Shown here piece by piece: positions 1 to 8,154 of a stretch of DNA of 64,000 bases. The stretch is from Acidaminobacter sp. JC074 (lineage in GTDB: Bacteria > Bacillota > Clostridia > Peptostreptococcales > Acidaminobacteraceae). The notes beneath the pieces are model-generated. The model was not told the DNA's origin, did no database searches, and saw only the letters and a program-made list of their open reading frames with translations. The stretch spans positions 124,034 through 188,033 of the forward strand of contig NZ_VANV01000009.1 of assembly GCF_022496765.1 (NCBI RefSeq), written 5' to 3'. The stretch's first letter is position 1; every line of letters starts with the position of its first letter. A program made the position numbers and the translations under genes.

Positions 1-124
1 TAGTAAAACTATTTTACCGTTTCTAAAATTAACTCATCAATCAAGTTTTTATTAATGAATATTTTAATAAGTATAAAGGTTTGATTTTCTTCCCCTGTTA
101 CAATGAATCCTATTATCGCCAACG
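1..124. other. AT-rich window edge, no supported gene
   Basis: No convincing coding frame. The minus strand has about 36 open codons ending near base 12, with no start codon or ribosome binding site, so it could at most be a remnant. Confidence 0.4.
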
Positions 125-166
125 AAAAAAACAACCATAATCGCCCTTAAAGCTTGACGGTTGTTT
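125..166 (-). terminator. Rho-independent terminator after the mobB-like gene
   Basis: On the minus strand AAACAACC pairs with GGTTGTTT across a loop of about 22 nt, followed by a U-rich tract. It lies just downstream of the last gene of the Moco-riboswitch operon and probably ends that transcript. Confidence 0.7.
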
Positions 167-190
167 CTATAAACTAGTAAAGGATTTTGA

Positions 191-937
191 TTATATTCCT
201 ATCTGAATTTCTATTTTTGAACCTTCTTTATAACCATCTAGTTCTTTTACTATAGCAAGGACATTGTTTCTTAGTATGTCTTGAACAAAAGGCACCATGG
301 CAATGTCTTCATCATCAATCTTAAGTGATATATTATTATTAGATAGAAGACAGTCACTTCTGGTTTTATTGCCTTTTACAATTTCACCTGCTAAAGCTTC
401 ACAAGACATACCACATAGACCGCAACATTTTTCATCAAAGTTAGGCAAGATTTCAAATGTTTTTTCCTCTATCATATCAACTAGTTTTTCAATGTCTCCC
501 ATAGCGCTTAATGCAGGTAGTTCATGATATGACTCTATGATATCAGCAATTCTTCCAGAAACCATAAATGTTCTATCGTCTATTTTCTTTGTAATACCAT
601 CTTCATCTTTAGCACATACTATTTTAGGAAAGTTGCCTTCAGCCACGCCTTCTAAAATGACATAGTCATGATCGTAATGCTTAAGAATCTTATAGACGTC
701 AAGGTGTTCTGGGTATAATATGTCGGTTTCATACAAACCTCTAGCGGTTACTAGATCAGCACCAGCCTTCTTATGTCTATCTGTATTGGTACCTTCTATA
801 TCAATTGCAAATTCTTCATAGTGAATGTCTTTTAGACTCCCCACCCTGTAGCGTCTTTTTTTTAGTTCTGTAATTATTTTTTCAATAGTAGTTGTTTTCC
901 CAGACTGGGTAAAACCAACAACAGACAATACTTTCAT
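191..937 (-). CDS. MobB-like GTP-binding protein with C-terminal Cys cluster
   Basis: Resembles MobB, the P-loop GTPase that assists attachment of GMP to molybdopterin. A Walker A motif (GFTQSGKTT, about residues 8-16) opens the protein, and a VILEG segment sits near residue 95. Plain MobB proteins are about 170 residues. This one is 248 and has an added C-terminal part starting with CCGLCGMSC (about residues 170-180), which looks able to bind an Fe-S cluster or another metal. The start has a good AAGGAG site. It is the last gene of the operon, 9 bases after ecfT, and its presence ties the operon to pterin cofactor metabolism. Family assignment is good; the exact role of the extension is unknown. 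Confidence 0.8.
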   Translation of the reverse strand: MKVLSVVGFTQSGKTTTIEKIITELKKRRYRVGSLKDIHYEEFAIDIEGTNTDRHKKAGADLVTARGLYETDILYPEHLDVYKILKHYDHDYVILEGVAEGNFPKIVCAKDEDGITKKIDDRTFMVSGRIADIIESYHELPALSAMGDIEKLVDMIEEKTFEILPNFDEKCCGLCGMSCEALAGEIVKGNKTRSDCLLSNNNISLKIDDEDIAMVPFVQDILRNNVLAIVKELDGYKEGSKIEIQIGI

Positions 938-946
938 TCCTACTCC

Positions 947-1657
947 TTATACAATCAGAAATGCCATCAAACAAGTAAATGCCATAATGATATAATCTCT
1001 GTTTTTCATCTTAAGTTTTAGATGACTTGTTCTTTTCTCCATGGCCCTAAACCCTCTCATTTCAATGGAAAGAGACAAGCGTTTAGCCTTTTCAAGTGCA
1101 CCAATGACGATTGGTGTCATGATATAACCATAAAGGTCGAGCTTCTTTTTTAGCTTCAAGCCCTTTACATCCACACCCCTTAACTCTATAGCTGTCATGG
1201 TGTCTTTAAATTCTTCAACGAATATAGGCATAAAGCGAATGCCTATGGCTACCATAAAGGCAAAGTCATAAGGGATCTTGATCTTTATTAAGGCGCCTAT
1301 CAATTCAGTTTCCGTTGACGTTGTTAAGATGGTACCTGATACCAAGATAATCATAACTCTTAATAGATAAAGCATTCCCTTAGTAAGACCTATATCTGTA
1401 AGAAGTTTGATACCGCCTACCTGTAAAATAACCAAACCTTCACCAGTAAACAAACTTTGTATAATGATAAGGCCTATGATTACAGAAAGCATTTTTCTCA
1501 GTCTTTTTAAGACCAGAAAGAAATGACCACCAAAGAACTTAGCCATTACAGTGCCTAAGACAAACAGAAAAAGCATGGCCAATATATCATTTAAAATGAT
1601 GGCTAAAGTTGAAATCACCAAAACAACAAACAATTTCGTACGAGGATCTATTTTCAT
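947..1657 (-). CDS. ECF transporter T component (EcfT)
   Basis: Membrane scaffold of an energy-coupling factor importer, coupling two ATPases to a substrate-binding S subunit. The N-terminal half is strongly hydrophobic. The cytoplasmic coupling helices carry two Arg-Gly signatures, ELRG (about residue 160) and EMRGF (about residue 200), like the two AxRG-type motifs of EcfT. Length (236 aa) is normal. Its ATG overlaps the stop of the upstream ATPase gene (ATGA), which indicates translational coupling. The substrate is not encoded in this subunit. Confidence 0.9.
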   Translation of the reverse strand: MKIDPRTKLFVVLVISTLAIILNDILAMLFLFVLGTVMAKFFGGHFFLVLKRLRKMLSVIIGLIIIQSLFTGEGLVILQVGGIKLLTDIGLTKGMLYLLRVMIILVSGTILTTSTETELIGALIKIKIPYDFAFMVAIGIRFMPIFVEEFKDTMTAIELRGVDVKGLKLKKKLDLYGYIMTPIVIGALEKAKRLSLSIEMRGFRAMEKRTSHLKLKMKNRDYIIMAFTCLMAFLIV

Positions 1658-2292
1658 AAATCCCCCATTTCTATGATTTCATCTGCATAGCTTTCTACAA
1701 ACTTCTTATCGTGACTGATTAAAAGAATACCAACACCCTTTTCTTTTACCTTCTTCAAAGACTGACCCAGCATTTCCTTGCGTACTTGATCAAGGCTTGT
1801 CGTTGGTTCATCTAATATAAGATATTCAGGTTCTCTCATAAAAATTGAAGCCAGGGCCACTCTCTGCTTTTCTCCTTGACTTAAAAGGTGACACTTAGAA
1901 TCTATAATCTTCTCCAAGTGAAAGAGATCTGTCATGCTATCTATCTTTTTATGGATGATTTCTTCTTTTTCACCATTCATACGAAGAGGAAAACCCAAGT
2001 CATCTCTTACTGTAACTGCAAAAATCTGCTTGGCAGGATTTTGAAAGAGATAGCCTATCCTGCCACCCAAATAAGATAAATTATTATTAGATATATCTAA
2101 GTCATCATAATAAATACAGCCTCCTTCTGGTTTTAAAATACCCATTAAGAGTTTACCTATGGTTGTTTTACCTGAACCATTAGGACCCACTAGAGCTGTA
2201 CATTTCTTACCATCTAAAGTCAGGTTCAAGTCATTAATGATGTCTTTTTTCCTATATTTAAATGATATATTTTCAAATTTTAACTGCTTCAT
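1654..2292 (-). CDS. ECF transporter ATPase, EcfA type (first)
   Basis: ABC ATPase with Walker A (GPNGSGKTT, about residues 36-44), Q-loop (LFQNP), signature LSQGEKQR and Walker B LILDEPT, followed by the SHD switch histidine region. All catalytic motifs are intact. At 212 aa it is shorter than typical EcfA1 (about 280), lacking the usual C-terminal extension. Its start overlaps the stop of the other ATPase gene by 4 bases. It acts at the inner face of the membrane with EcfT and the second ATPase. Confidence 0.9.
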   Translation of the reverse strand: MKQLKFENISFKYRKKDIINDLNLTLDGKKCTALVGPNGSGKTTIGKLLMGILKPEGGCIYYDDLDISNNNLSYLGGRIGYLFQNPAKQIFAVTVRDDLGFPLRMNGEKEEIIHKKIDSMTDLFHLEKIIDSKCHLLSQGEKQRVALASIFMREPEYLILDEPTTSLDQVRKEMLGQSLKKVKEKGVGILLISHDKKFVESYADEIIEMGDL

Positions 2293-2969
2293 AAAAGTTC
2301 ACCATCAAATGTTTCTAATAGTCCATTTCTTAAAACCATGACCCTGTCTGCTATATCTAAATGATCTAAATCATGTTCAATCATGAGAATGATCTTATTC
2401 TTTTCTTTTAAACTAAGGATGCGCTTTTTTATTAAATCACTGCCCTTATCATCCACTTGAGACATGATTTCATCTAATAAAAGAACATCTGGTTCTAAAA
2501 CCATGATGGCTGCTAAAACCACAAGCTGTTTTTCACCACCTGATAGCTCATTAGGATTTCTGTCCAGTAAATGCATCATATCCAGTGACTTTGCCACACC
2601 AGTAACAATCGATTCAATCTCTTCTAGTGGATAACAATAATTCTCCAGTGCAAATGAAAGTTCTGCTCGTACTGATGAGAAGACGATTTGAGAATCAGGA
2701 TCTTGATAAACCGTCCCAATATACTTAGAAATCTCCATGACACTGTCACTTTCAATTGGTCTTTTATTCAAAAGAACACTGCCAGTCACTTCCCCCTTGT
2801 GATCATATTTTAAAACACCATTAATACTGCTTAAAAGGGTCGTTTTACCACAGCCACTGAGACCTACAATAGACGTGATTGTACCAGGCACCAGGGTTAA
2901 GTTGATATTTGAAAGAATGGGCGTCTTATGACTCTTATACCTAATGGATATATCTCTTAGCTCTAACAT
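2289..2969 (-). CDS. ECF transporter ATPase, EcfA type (second)
   Basis: ABC ATPase with Walker A GLSGCGKTT, Q-loop YQDPD, signature LSGGEKQ and Walker B VLLLDE. The segment after Walker B (IMSQVD) departs from the usual P-T-S-x-L-D. Together with the neighbouring ATPase it would form the heterodimeric motor. Start and upstream stop overlap as TAATG. Part of an eight- to nine-gene transcript with almost no spaces. Confidence 0.9.
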   Translation of the reverse strand: MLELRDISIRYKSHKTPILSNINLTLVPGTITSIVGLSGCGKTTLLSSINGVLKYDHKGEVTGSVLLNKRPIESDSVMEISKYIGTVYQDPDSQIVFSSVRAELSFALENYCYPLEEIESIVTGVAKSLDMMHLLDRNPNELSGGEKQLVVLAAIMVLEPDVLLLDEIMSQVDDKGSDLIKKRILSLKEKNKIILMIEHDLDHLDIADRVMVLRNGLLETFDGELL

Positions 2970-3490
2970 TACTGCACATCCGTAGATAAGGCATATTTAC
3001 ACCAGAATTGGCTGAACTGATCTTTTGATACAATGATCATATAAGGACCGCTGCCACCTTGATCTCTTGTACCAATAGCTTCTCCATTTACCATATAAGT
3101 GATGTATACATTTTCTGCATCTACTACCTTTTCTCCTTCTAAAGCTACTGTGTATCCATCAGCAGCAACATTGATTATGGTATCGTCTTTTCCTACACTT
3201 ACACCAGCATCTTCATACAACTTAATAAGTGGTACACCTGTATAAGTGAACTCTTCAGGGCCTGAATCAGACGTATCTTTAGTTGCCACAAAGTCTGTTT
3301 CACCTAAGGCTCTGATATCTTCCATACTATAAGTTTTTTGGTCTTCACCCTTATACTTCACAATAAAAACAGCATCATTGTTAAGGGCTGCTTTTTCAGC
3401 CACATTTTCTTTATTTAAGTAGGCCGTAACCCCGATTACTAAAATCAGCACAGCGATAATGCCTACGATAACTTTCGTTTGTTTACTCAT
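2969..3490 (-). CDS. Membrane-anchored protein with one sulfite-oxidase-like (molybdopterin-fold) module
   Basis: An uncleaved or signal-anchor segment (about residues 6-24) precedes a single exported domain. The domain follows the pattern seen in molybdopterin oxidoreductase-like exported modules: TGVPLIKLYEDAGV (about residues 84-97), then VAADGY (108-113), then GSGPYMIIV near the end. The conserved catalytic Cys context of true sulfite oxidases is not evident; one Cys lies near residue 165. The start chosen is ATG at 3490, preceded by GGGGAG and overlapping the upstream stop as TAATG; the longer frame starts inside the upstream gene. Function unknown; I infer a ligand-binding or redox surface protein serving the ECF importer. 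Confidence 0.6.
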   Translation of the reverse strand: MSKQTKVIVGIIAVLILVIGVTAYLNKENVAEKAALNNDAVFIVKYKGEDQKTYSMEDIRALGETDFVATKDTSDSGPEEFTYTGVPLIKLYEDAGVSVGKDDTIINVAADGYTVALEGEKVVDAENVYITYMVNGEAIGTRDQGGSGPYMIIVSKDQFSQFWCKYALSTDVQ

Positions 3491-4923
3491 TAAAAATCTC
3501 CCCACATAAAAGGTATAATCAAGTCTTCATATCTAAACTCACCATGACTGCCACCTTCAGAAGTAGTATGCATGCCATGGTCTGCTGTGATGATGACATG
3601 ACCATCCCACTTACTTACCAATTCTTCTACATAACCATCTAATAAAAACATTTGATCTAAGGTTCTTTTGTCCATATCACCATAATCATGGCCATACTCG
3701 TCTAGGCTATGAAAATGTACAAAGACAAAGTCATTGTCCAAATTTTCTAAAGCAGATTCAAATATCTCGTCATCTGTCATACCATTATCGTTTTTATCCA
3801 AATTAAGAATAGGCTCTACAGAGGTATCAAGTATTTTGATATTGCCTTCTATAATAACAGATGATTTGCCTTGTTCTGATGCCAAAGAAAATATATCCGA
3901 CTTATTTAAAGTCCTATAAGACCTATCTAAAACGCCGTTTACTTTAGGTATCTGACCAGTGATCATAGCTGCATAACCAGCATTGGTTACCGGTTTAAAA
4001 ATGGTATTGGCCTTTTCACACGCAAAACTCTTCATAAATGCATCCGTCTCTTTTAAGACTTCATATTGATTGTATGAAAAGCCGTCTATAAAAATAACCA
4101 TAACAGGCTCAGATAAAGATGATCTGACAGCTTCATAAGTATCCATAACAGTCATTTGAGGTGGATTTATCATAATCCCTTGAAGCCCATTATAGACATC
4201 ATAAGTCTTTGGTATGATGTAGTTTAAAGACGTGCCATTTAGCTCAATATAGCCCTCATCAAAGAAATATTCATAGTCACCTTCATTTGTCATCATTAAA
4301 GATAAGTTTGAAGCTTTATCTGTTAAGTCACTTAAGGAAAGAACCTTCTTAAGCTTCATGCCAGGCACCTTATAGGTTTTACCCTCTGTGGTCTTTTCAG
4401 AAATGCCATCTAAGTAAGCAAAAGACCTATAAGGTTTAAGATAGAGCTCCCCCACACTATAATGAAGGGTTGTTTTATCTTTTGGATCAACAATGTTCAA
4501 ACCATAAGCATGGTTCACAGATCCTGTATCGTTGACAATTAAAATCTCTGATATGCCTCTGATGCCACTATTAGGTGGATGTTTATCTGACACAAAGGCC
4601 CATCCATATTCATCAGAGTATCCTATATAAGTCCCATTTAATGACTCACCGTCTAGACTGTTCATAAAGCCGTCAGCTGATTTTAAGTAAATCCTATTCT
4701 TTTCATAAATAAGTGGCAGTTTACTTAATAAAAGGCCTGCATCAATAGCCAACATCTTTGTATCTTTATAATCCATTTTTTCAAAACTCTTGTTTTCAGC
4801 TTCATAGAGCGTTTGTAGATCAAAATTTTCTGTTAGGTCCCCTATCACTTCTAAGGATTTAGGCTCGGCCGACGAACAACCCACCAGTAGAAAAATGAAG
4901 AATATCAAACTAAGCTTTTTCAT
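3490..4923 (-). CDS. Lipoprotein: sulfite-oxidase-like modules fused to an alkaline-phosphatase-superfamily phosphodiesterase
   Basis: Signal peptide with lipobox LLVGC (Cys about residue 16). Residues about 25-240 hold two degenerate modules of the kind seen in its neighbours (SADGF near 85, TNEGDY near 215). Residues about 270-477 are an alkaline-phosphatase/nucleotide-pyrophosphatase-type catalytic domain. Metal ligands look complete: Asp in FIDGFSY (about 280), nucleophile Thr in PVTNAGY (about 313), DEYGH (about 408 and 412), ADHG (about 448-449) and SHGE (about 460). ATG at 4923 is preferred over the upstream GTG. An extracellular enzyme splitting a phosphoester or dinucleotide is likely. 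Attack on the dinucleotide form of a pterin cofactor is my inference from context. Confidence 0.7.
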   Translation of the reverse strand: MKKLSLIFFIFLLVGCSSAEPKSLEVIGDLTENFDLQTLYEAENKSFEKMDYKDTKMLAIDAGLLLSKLPLIYEKNRIYLKSADGFMNSLDGESLNGTYIGYSDEYGWAFVSDKHPPNSGIRGISEILIVNDTGSVNHAYGLNIVDPKDKTTLHYSVGELYLKPYRSFAYLDGISEKTTEGKTYKVPGMKLKKVLSLSDLTDKASNLSLMMTNEGDYEYFFDEGYIELNGTSLNYIIPKTYDVYNGLQGIMINPPQMTVMDTYEAVRSSLSEPVMVIFIDGFSYNQYEVLKETDAFMKSFACEKANTIFKPVTNAGYAAMITGQIPKVNGVLDRSYRTLNKSDIFSLASEQGKSSVIIEGNIKILDTSVEPILNLDKNDNGMTDDEIFESALENLDNDFVFVHFHSLDEYGHDYGDMDKRTLDQMFLLDGYVEELVSKWDGHVIITADHGMHTTSEGGSHGEFRYEDLIIPFMWGDF

Positions 4924-5470
4924 CACTGCCACCTGTTGCTTCCTTTATTTTTTTGCATACTGCATAGGCAATCAAACCACCTAATCCACCTGATAATATT
5001 GCTGCTGAAAGGCTCAGCATAAGTGGTACAAGAGGTAATCTAAAAAAGACCAGATTGGATAGATAAGTCCCCGATACATTGGCAATGACACCAGCTGCAA
5101 AAAAATCGATAGGCTCTTTGATTTTCCTTCTAATAAGAAAATACACCACATCGATCATAACCCCTGGTAGGGAATAAGTGAAAATACTTACAATACCATG
5201 GGTTCCAAACGAACCTGTTATTGCTACAATTACACCTTGAGTAATGGCAATAAGTGCTGCCACGCCTCGTTTTTCAATTAATCCAGCCCCCAGTACCAAC
5301 CAGAGCATATAAAAGCCACCTGCTACAGCACCACCTGGTATAAACAAGGGGCCTGTAATCATATGTGTCAGTGGTACTATTACTGGCTTTATAGCAAGAC
5401 CGATGGCGGCCATTAAGGCCACCACAACGATCTCAAACACACTAAAATTTTTAAGTATTCCGTGTTTCAT
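4910..5470 (-). CDS. ECF transporter S component (substrate-binding membrane subunit)
   Basis: A small (186 aa), six-helix hydrophobic protein with the glycine-rich, Ala-rich helix pattern of ECF S components, closest in feel to the YkoE/ThiW-like group. The gene sits between surface-protein genes and the EcfA/A/T genes, so it supplies the specificity of a dedicated group I-style importer. No TPP riboswitch precedes the operon, which argues against simple thiamine transport. The Moco-type leader suggests a pterin-cofactor-related substrate, but the ligand is not proven. It overlaps the next gene by 14 bases. Confidence 0.75.
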   Translation of the reverse strand: MKHGILKNFSVFEIVVVALMAAIGLAIKPVIVPLTHMITGPLFIPGGAVAGGFYMLWLVLGAGLIEKRGVAALIAITQGVIVAITGSFGTHGIVSIFTYSLPGVMIDVVYFLIRRKIKEPIDFFAAGVIANVSGTYLSNLVFFRLPLVPLMLSLSAAILSGGLGGLIAYAVCKKIKEATGGSDEKA

Positions 5471-5477
5471 ATTTCAC

Positions 5478-6992
5478 CTATTTAACTTCTATTGTTGCGA
5501 TATTCTTTACCCAGAAGTTACTTGTTAATGAAGATGTCATCAACTGAACATGGCCTTTTTTCTCTTTGACCGGTTGGCCATCTTCAATAACACCTAAAAG
5601 CATATTTTCATCGACTTGGTCTCTTGTAAATACCATTTCATAACCATCAGTTGCAACAACCTTTAGTTCAGTAAAATCTTCTACTTGTAAGAAATCTAAT
5701 ACATCTAAAATTCTATAACCTTCCCAAACTTGGTCATAAGAAGCACCGTCTTTAGAAGTCTTAACAGCCTCTACAGTGTATAAATCCAACTTTCTCTGAG
5801 CACGGTCACTTGTAAACTCAAAAGAACCATCAGATAAGCCTGTAAACTCTATGCTCCAAGCTGGTAGTTCAGCCACTTCAGTTTCTGAAGCTTCAGCTTG
5901 ATCAGCACCACCTGCACCAGCAGCTATACTGTAAATATCTTTAACAGTTGTGTTTTTAGGCTGGCCTTCAAACTTAACTTTAAAGATGTCTTCATCTTTG
6001 ATTAAAATACCTTTTTTCACATCCTTACCTGATAACTCTACTGAGTAACCATCTGTAGATGTAAAGACATATGAATCTGCTTTAATGCCTGCTTGGTCAA
6101 TCAACTCTATTAAAGAAACACCTTCATTGTCTTCAAAAGACATGCTTGTAAATGCCTCCATAGCATTGTTAGCCGACATAAATGCTGTATTACCTGATGT
6201 TAATTGAAGAATCATCTTAACATGCATGCCTTTTGGTAAGTCTGGCGACATAAAAAGAGGTGCATTTTCTCCTGTTAACTTTAATAGACCTTGCTCTAAC
6301 ACTTCAAGTTTCTCTGTCTTTTCAAAACCATCTGTTGCCACAAATACAACTGGGTCTGATGCTTGAATAGACTTAAATAAGTCTGTTACCTTAACACCCT
6401 TATCGTCTGCTTCATAATATGTAATATCCACTTGATCTAAGGTCTTAGAAGCTGGCTCTATAAAAACAATTTGATTAAGTGCAACTGATTCAACCTCAGC
6501 AGTTTCAGTTTCCATCAAACACTGAACTTCCATCAAATTAGAAACCCAGTACATTGAACGCTCATCATTAATGGCCATTCTAAGTGGTAACTTCTTATCC
6601 ACATAATTTTCACCATCTTCTGACCATATGAGCATGATGTCTTTATCAGCGATGATTTCTGCCGGTACATCTATGGCATAGCCATCTCCAGCAATACCCC
6701 TAATACCATTAAAATCAGCTAAAGACTTACCTTGTTCCTTTAAAAGTCCATTTAAACTGACACCAACAATATCAGTTACTATTTCCTCACCACTTGAAGT
6801 GACCGTCTTATAAGTTTCTTTGACTGGTGTCATCTTATAGATATCATTGTATGGAATTTCAACAGTCTGATCACCCATCTCAATCTTTAATGAACCATCA
6901 TACGACAAACTTGCGGCCTCTTCATTACTACATCCCATGGTAAACAACATCATGAGAACAAGTAAAATAACACTTACTTTCTTAAAATTCAT
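5478..6992 (-). CDS. Lipoprotein with four tandem sulfite-oxidase-like modules
   Basis: Lipobox LFTMGC places the mature N-terminal Cys at residue 21. The 504-residue protein is built from repeated units, each with a GVSL-x-x-L-type helix followed by a (A/T)xDGY/F strand: DGY at about 103, DGF at 221, DGY at 314 and DGY at 449. Related units occur in the two other surface proteins of this operon. I see no catalytic Cys in the sulfite-oxidase position, so these units may bind rather than catalyse. A low-complexity Ala/Glu linker lies near 360-376. RBS GGAGG; it overlaps the upstream gene by 11 bases. Confidence 0.65.
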   Translation of the reverse strand: MNFKKVSVILLVLMMLFTMGCSNEEAASLSYDGSLKIEMGDQTVEIPYNDIYKMTPVKETYKTVTSSGEEIVTDIVGVSLNGLLKEQGKSLADFNGIRGIAGDGYAIDVPAEIIADKDIMLIWSEDGENYVDKKLPLRMAINDERSMYWVSNLMEVQCLMETETAEVESVALNQIVFIEPASKTLDQVDITYYEADDKGVKVTDLFKSIQASDPVVFVATDGFEKTEKLEVLEQGLLKLTGENAPLFMSPDLPKGMHVKMILQLTSGNTAFMSANNAMEAFTSMSFEDNEGVSLIELIDQAGIKADSYVFTSTDGYSVELSGKDVKKGILIKDEDIFKVKFEGQPKNTTVKDIYSIAAGAGGADQAEASETEVAELPAWSIEFTGLSDGSFEFTSDRAQRKLDLYTVEAVKTSKDGASYDQVWEGYRILDVLDFLQVEDFTELKVVATDGYEMVFTRDQVDENMLLGVIEDGQPVKEKKGHVQLMTSSLTSNFWVKNIATIEVK

Positions 6993-7449
6993 TTAAATAC
7001 CTCCAATAATTCTCACTGCAGTCATTGATACCGTTCACTATTGCCTGTGTTGTAATCGTTGCACCTGTTATGGCAACAATTTCATTTTCAGAAGTTTTTG
7101 ATAACTTAACAACTTCTAATGGTTCATTCACATAAACTTGCATGCGCTTTTCAAACCAGTCCTTAACAATATAACCACCATAATCTTCAGTTTCATGATG
7201 TTCTATCACTTTGAAGTCTTGGACTTTTCCCTCACAAAGGACGAGATAGTAAATCATATCTTCGTGATAAGCGTCTGTATGAACCACTTGAATCATCTTT
7301 TGGTCTTTCACATAAACGCGTACAATATCCCCTTGTTCATAAGACTTTATGCGAATCCCATCTTGAGAATAAGACTTGTACTCGTCAATTTGAAAAAAAA
7401 CAACCATTGCAAGTATTACAAACATAGCAAAATAATGAATCAATTTCAT
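6982..7449 (-). CDS. Exported FMN-binding (RnfG/NosR-type) protein, probably covalently flavinylated
   Basis: 155 residues: an N-terminal membrane segment (about residues 4-22) and an extracellular FMN-binding domain. The segment ITGATITT near residue 130 matches the S/T-G-A-T-S/T flavinylation motif, in which ApbE attaches FMN to the last Thr. It is the first gene after the Moco-type leader, with a GGGGAG site about 4 bases before ATG. Such proteins pass electrons outside the membrane. Here it may feed or draw electrons from the sulfite-oxidase-like modules encoded downstream. Confidence 0.8.
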   Translation of the reverse strand: MKLIHYFAMFVILAMVVFFQIDEYKSYSQDGIRIKSYEQGDIVRVYVKDQKMIQVVHTDAYHEDMIYYLVLCEGKVQDFKVIEHHETEDYGGYIVKDWFEKRMQVYVNEPLEVVKLSKTSENEIVAITGATITTQAIVNGINDCSENYWRYLNEF

Positions 7450-7480
7450 GACTCCCCCTAATTTAGCTCAAATTGGAAAT

Positions 7481-7505
7481 AAAAAAATCCCTCGAAAGAA
7501 GGATT
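7481..7505 (-). terminator. Leader terminator of the Moco-type riboswitch
   Basis: On the minus strand AATCCTTC pairs with GAGGGATT around a TTTC loop (8 pairs, one G-U), followed by seven U residues, about 30 bases before the first start codon. Its 5' arm reuses the AATCCTT that closes aptamer helix P1, so the terminator and aptamer should be mutually exclusive. Confidence 0.8.
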
Positions 7506-7600
7506 CCATTCTCCTTTCCACAATGGGAGGCATAGAAATTTCTCTCTACACCCATCGGTCTTACCATCGTAGAAAATCCTTAGACTGTAAGACTCAGAGC
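7499..7600 (-). ncRNA. Moco/Tuco-family riboswitch aptamer
   Basis: The minus-strand leader contains GCCTCCCATTGTGGAAAGG (7513-7531). This matches, as I recall it, the core of the E. coli moaA Moco RNA (GCCUCCCGUAUCUGGAAAGG). It is preceded by a small hairpin with a GAGAAAT loop, like the GNRA-type P5 loop of the family. ACGATGG pairs with CCATTGT (P2). AAGGATT (about 7575-7581) pairs with AATCCTT (7499-7505) as P1. The P3 arm of typical Moco RNAs seems absent, the described difference of the Tuco (tungsten) variant. Identification is from memory of the consensus, not from a covariance search. Confidence 0.8.
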
Positions 7601-7694
7601 TCTATAATAAGCTTATCATTAACAAGTATAATGTCAACAGATATGCAACAAAACATCCTTGATTTTACAGTCTAAATTCAATTATTGTACTATT

Positions 7695-8153
7695 TTATAT
7701 TTCTTTTAGTAAGTTTGCCATTTCAATAGCAGCCATAGCAGCTTCAACACCCTTGTTGCCGGCCTTAGTGCCTGCTCTTTCAATTGCCTGTTCAATGGTA
7801 TCTGTTGTCAATACACCAAAGATAACTGGTACTTCAGACTCTAAAGAAACAGAGGCAATACCTTTTGATACCTCACTAGATACAAAATCAAAGTGGGCTG
7901 TCGCACCTCTGATAACAGCACCTAAACAAAGTACACCGTCATAATCTTTCTTAGCAAGCTTCTTTGCAACTAGTGGGATTTCAAAAGCACCAGGCGCCCA
8001 AACAACATCAATATCATCATCAGAAACACCATGTCTTACAAGTGTATCTACCGCACCTGATAATAACTTTGACCCGATAAACTCGTTAAATCTTCCAACA
8101 ACAATCGCATACTTTTGTCCACTCGCAATCATTTTACCTTCAATTGTTCTCAT
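7695..8153 (-). CDS. ribH: 6,7-dimethyl-8-ribityllumazine synthase
   Basis: Condenses 5-amino-6-ribitylamino-uracil with dihydroxybutanone phosphate to make the lumazine precursor of riboflavin. Diagnostic stretches are GRFNEFI near the N-terminus, [19 protein letters not shown] (with the catalytic His) and GVLTTD. Length of 152 aa is normal for this icosahedral-capsid enzyme. Last gene of the rib operon, one base after ribBA. Confidence 0.97.
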   Translation of the reverse strand: MRTIEGKMIASGQKYAIVVGRFNEFIGSKLLSGAVDTLVRHGVSDDDIDVVWAPGAFEIPLVAKKLAKKDYDGVLCLGAVIRGATAHFDFVSSEVSKGIASVSLESEVPVIFGVLTTDTIEQAIERAGTKAGNKGVEAAMAAIEMANLLKEI

Positions 8154-8154
8154 C

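Noticed and set aside
1-124. Partial gene at the left edge
   Set aside because: Only about 36 codons open without a start or recognisable sequence.
4910-7600. TPP riboswitch and thiamine transport operon
   Set aside because: No TPP consensus blocks were found in the leader; Moco-type core is present instead.
7448-7675. Plus-strand open frame across the Moco-type leader
   Set aside because: No RBS or similarity; the minus strand has a conserved RNA here.
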